Of a DNA stretch of 64,000 nt, positions 61,501 to 64,000 are shown in pieces (position 1 is the first letter of the stretch; every line of letters begins with the position of its first letter). The DNA is taken from contig JADHZB010001100.1 of the NCBI GenBank assembly GCA_015657535.1, forward strand, positions 1-64,000, read 5' to 3'. A model generated the notes under the pieces. The model worked only from the letters and a program-made list of their open reading frames with translations, was not told the origin of the DNA and searched no databases. Source of the DNA: Nephromyces sp. MM_2019. Lineage: Eukaryota > Apicomplexa > Aconoidasida > Nephromycida. Both the position numbers and the translations under genes were made by a program.

Positions 61501-64000
61501 ACTGTTGAAGCAACTTTCCTTTAAATCCCTAGTGTGTGTTACGCACACTCTGAGATCTTGAAATCCGCTTGTGTATGTTGCATGCTGTTTGAGTTTCTTT
61601 CGAATGGACACACATGCTTAAGGTTTGCATGAAACTCCCTTTTCTTAGCACAGAAACACACTTCACTCTCCCTCTAAGCTCCATCCTCTATAACGCATGC
61701 AATTCACTCTCCCCCCAAACTCCCCGCCTTTCAGACACACACTTCAATCTCTCCTCCCCCCTCGCAGATGACGAGTCAGTTCAAACACACGACCCGACTG
61801 CTACTGCGTTGTCCTCACGTAGTGGTGCCCGTGTGAGTGAGCCTTTTCGGCTGCTTCCAAAGTCTGAAAAGGAGAGGGATAAAGCTGAGCGTTGGAAGAA
61901 GATCTACGAATGTCTAACGGCAGGTCAGAGGCAGGAGTTATTAGTTGATGCGAAGCTACGCCCTGATACTGCCACAGAGAGGGATGTTCTTGAGGCGATT
62001 AGCAGGAGATTTAGCACCCCCAATATATGCATATCTTGGGAAAAGGATAAGCGAACTGTTAAGCTGAGGATATGCTGCAGGAAGATGGAAATTGGAGCGA
62101 GAAGTGAGCGTCAGGTAATGATGTTTTTGAGGGAGGGGGGTGGGGGGGGGAGAAGGAGGAGAAGGAGGAGAAGGAGGAGAAGGAGGAGAAGGAGGAGAAG
62201 GAGGAGAAGGAGGAGAAGGAGGAGAAGGAGGAGAAGGAGGAGAAGGAGGAGAAGGAGGAGAAGGAGGAGAAGGAGGAGAAGGAGGAGAAGGAGGAGAAGG
62301 AGGAGAAGGAGGAGAAGGAGGAGAAGGAGGAGAAGGAGGAGAAGGAGGAGAAGGAGGAGAAGGAGGAGAAGGAGGAGAAGGAGGAGAAGGAGGAGAAGGA
62401 GGAAGCAGGCTTATATTGTGCGACCATGGAATATCAAGCTCTAATATGTATTGCATAAGAATTGAAGGTTCTGCACACACAGTATGCTTAGTTTCTTTGA
62501 TAGTAGAAATGAATGCTATTTTGCTTAGTAAAAATACGCGTGTGTCTTTGATAGTAGTCCTGCTTAGAAGCATCTTCAGGACCTTTAAGGTAATCGTCTT
62601 CAACATCTTTTGAGTGATTTGCCGTGTGTATTTTCACTCTGAAAATTAGCAGAGTAGTGGTGGTAGGGTAGTCAGTAGAAGCGATTAGAATGAAGAGCAG
62701 TAAGGAGCTTGAAATGTTGTATATATATAGTCCTGATCAAGACTTAAAGACTGTGAAGCAGAGCGAAGTTAGGCTTGAAATTGAGGCTAAAAATAGTGTA
62801 TTTTCTGATGATTTGGTTTGGAAGAGTTTCAGCTAAAGATGAGTTTTTCTTCAATACCCTAAGCAGTAGCTGTAGGAGTTTGCTGCGCGGATTATCATGT
62901 GTGTTTTTCACTCGTTTACTGTGTGTGTGCTGCCTCTTATTGGTATATGTCAATGTGCTCTTCGGGTGATTTTTTTGGCTTTATCTCGGTTTATATAATG
63001 ATGTAGTTTGCTGGGGATCCTTCGGTGTGCTTTATGGGTGCTTTTGAGGTAACATAGTGTGTATTATCGATGAAGTTGGCTATCTTACACTTTGGTTATG
63101 TGTTATTTTCCGTGAAGTGTTTGTGGTGTATGTTTATTGCTGTGGGTTTGCTCTTTGCTTCAAGGCTTGGTAGGCTCCGAGTGTGTATGTGTATGTAACT
63201 GTGCATGCTCTTCACTTCATACGTCTGTGTGAGCGTATATATGCATCTGTACAAGCTTTTCATTTGAAATGTATGTGTGTATCTCCACCTAAATCAGCTC
63301 TTGGCTTCAAGCTTTTATAGGCTTGGTCTCACTGTTTTTTGAGCGCGCGCACGGGGGCTTAGTTCTAATACTAGTCTTCTCTAGCTTCAGTATTTTGCTG
63401 CTTCCTGCCAATCATCTGTCTTCAACATTTCCGCCTCGTTAAAGTAGTTGATTTGCTAGTGAAGAGGAAATGAGTGTAAGACTAGTAGCTTTAGTGCTAC
63501 TTTAACCTACCACACCTCTACACATATTCTGCCCAACTTTGGATTTGTTTACAAGTTTTGTTCGCGTCCTCATTGCGTTTGCACAATAAGTGAAGAGTGT
63601 TTTGTATAGTTTTTAGAGGATTTTGTGCGGAAAAGATTCGATTTGATGATAGCGCACACGGCTTGACTCTATTCACAGCACGCTCTGCTTTTTAGTTTAC
63701 AAATTTCATATATGATTTTGTGTGCACAATTTTGTTTGCGATGTACGTACACCCTCCTAACTACGGATATTTTCTGAAAGTCACCACCGAGCGTTGTGTG
63801 TCGAACGTTAGCTTTCGATGTGATCACAAGACACACGGCTTCAACATCCTCACGACGCACTCTGCTTTGTGTGTGTAGGTACTGGTGAGGCCGGGAAGAG
63901 TTAACAGCGCATACGTAAAGGCCTTAGAGTTCCGGGAGCAGCTTCTACGACTTACACAGCTTCCTCCAGTAAACGAGGAGCCAATGCTGTTCAATTCGCT
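58552..64000 (+). CDS. Gly/Ser/His-rich protein with a C-terminal charged helical region, 3' end outside window
   Basis: Exons: 58552 (or acceptor at 58528)-61039, 61768-62114, 63879 to beyond 64000; phases 1, 0 and 0 agree at both junctions. The first exon starts MMGNWEDILQRQERARADF and continues for about 830 codons of low complexity: Ser runs, a Gly7 run, a His6 block with HPHPYHN, and many Gly-Gly-Gly and Pro-Pro. The second exon is different: SEKERDKAERWKKIYECLTA, then DVLEAISRRFSTPNICISW, a charged and probably folded segment. The third reads VLVRPGRVNSAYVKALEF and then a Leu-rich helix. I do not recognise the family. The start is uncertain: an in-frame extension reaches the cag acceptor at 58525-58527, so 58552 may be internal. 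Confidence 0.72.
61040..61262 (+). repeat. TGTGGGT-type minisatellite at the start of an intron
   Basis: Begins at the gtgagg donor of the 2.5-kb exon and consists of alternating gtgtgggttg, gtgtgggtgt and gtgtgggtat units. G and T only, apart from the A in tat. The minus-strand frame of Pro-His-Thr-Asn repeats is a shadow. Confidence 0.92.
62149..62405 (+). repeat. GGAGAA hexanucleotide array, about 42 copies
   Basis: A nearly perfect purine-only array starts about 35 bases after the donor at 62115 and is preceded by a G-rich run. Its frames give Arg-Arg, Glu-Gly-Gly or Lys-Glu-Glu on + and Pro-Ser or Ser-Phe on minus; none is called as a gene. Confidence 0.97.
62410..63875 (+). other. Rest of the long last intron, no exon seen
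   Basis: T/G-rich sequence with scattered TG runs (for example 63186-63280), ending in gtgtgtgtag before the exon at 63879. The donor at 62115 and the acceptor at 63878 are both phase 0, so no intervening exon is required, though short ones cannot be excluded. Confidence 0.5.

Noticed and set aside
61614..62444. 276-residue + frame rich in Arg
   Set aside because: It merges the real exon 61768-62114 with intronic GGAGAA repeats; the donor gtaatg at 62115 ends the exon.
61956..62606. Minus-strand Pro-Ser and Ser-Phe frames of 216 and 122 residues
   Set aside because: They are translations of the complement of the hexanucleotide array.
1..64000. CRISPR arrays, insertion sequences, rRNA genes
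   Set aside because: No spaced direct repeats, transposase-like frame or rRNA signature was seen; the tandem repeats present are micro- and minisatellites.

Overview
This window is nuclear DNA from an intron-rich eukaryote. The genes are split into many short exons (27 to about 600 nt, with one of 2.5 kb) by GT-AG introns. Introns are T/G-rich on the sense strand, often with TG runs near the donor and a T-rich tract before the acceptor. No prokaryotic feature is seen. Low-complexity protein segments and TG-rich introns would suit an alveolate or another protist, but I cannot fix the lineage from this sequence.

Layout. (1) Positions 1-17456, + strand: the C-terminal two thirds of a TAF2-like TFIID subunit, about 21 exons, whose reading phases agree at all but one junction. 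It ends in a bromodomain-like segment. (2) About 18-32.7 kb: no long ORF, but the strand skew and several spliceable, in-frame short exons point to one or more unidentified minus-strand genes. (3) About 33-40 kb: weaker plus-strand exon candidates, the best being two exons that encode a Tyr/Asn/Glu-rich protein with a 12-residue repeat. (4) About 40.4-41.3 kb: minus-strand exon candidates. (5) 42476-46877, minus: a complete six-exon CNOT9 (RQCD1/CAF40) gene, all phases matching. (6) 48.5-49.1 kb: a G-rich boundary with a roughly 25-bp minisatellite. (7) 49.3-53.0 kb, plus: an unidentified multi-exon gene. (8) 53.9-54.4 kb, minus: a small unidentified gene fragment. (9) 56.5-64.0 kb, plus: an unidentified gene or genes, including a 2.5-kb Gly/Ser/His-rich exon joined in phase to a charged helical exon; it runs off the window.

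The two genes identified by homology are both general gene-expression factors. TAF2 acts in core-promoter recognition within TFIID; CNOT9 acts in the CCR4-NOT deadenylase. They are neighbours, and nothing shows a shared operon-like control. The strand of T/G excess matches the coding strand of the two identified genes, and I used it to infer direction elsewhere. Exon calls outside TAF2 and CNOT9 rest on open frame, splice signals and protein-like composition, not on homology.
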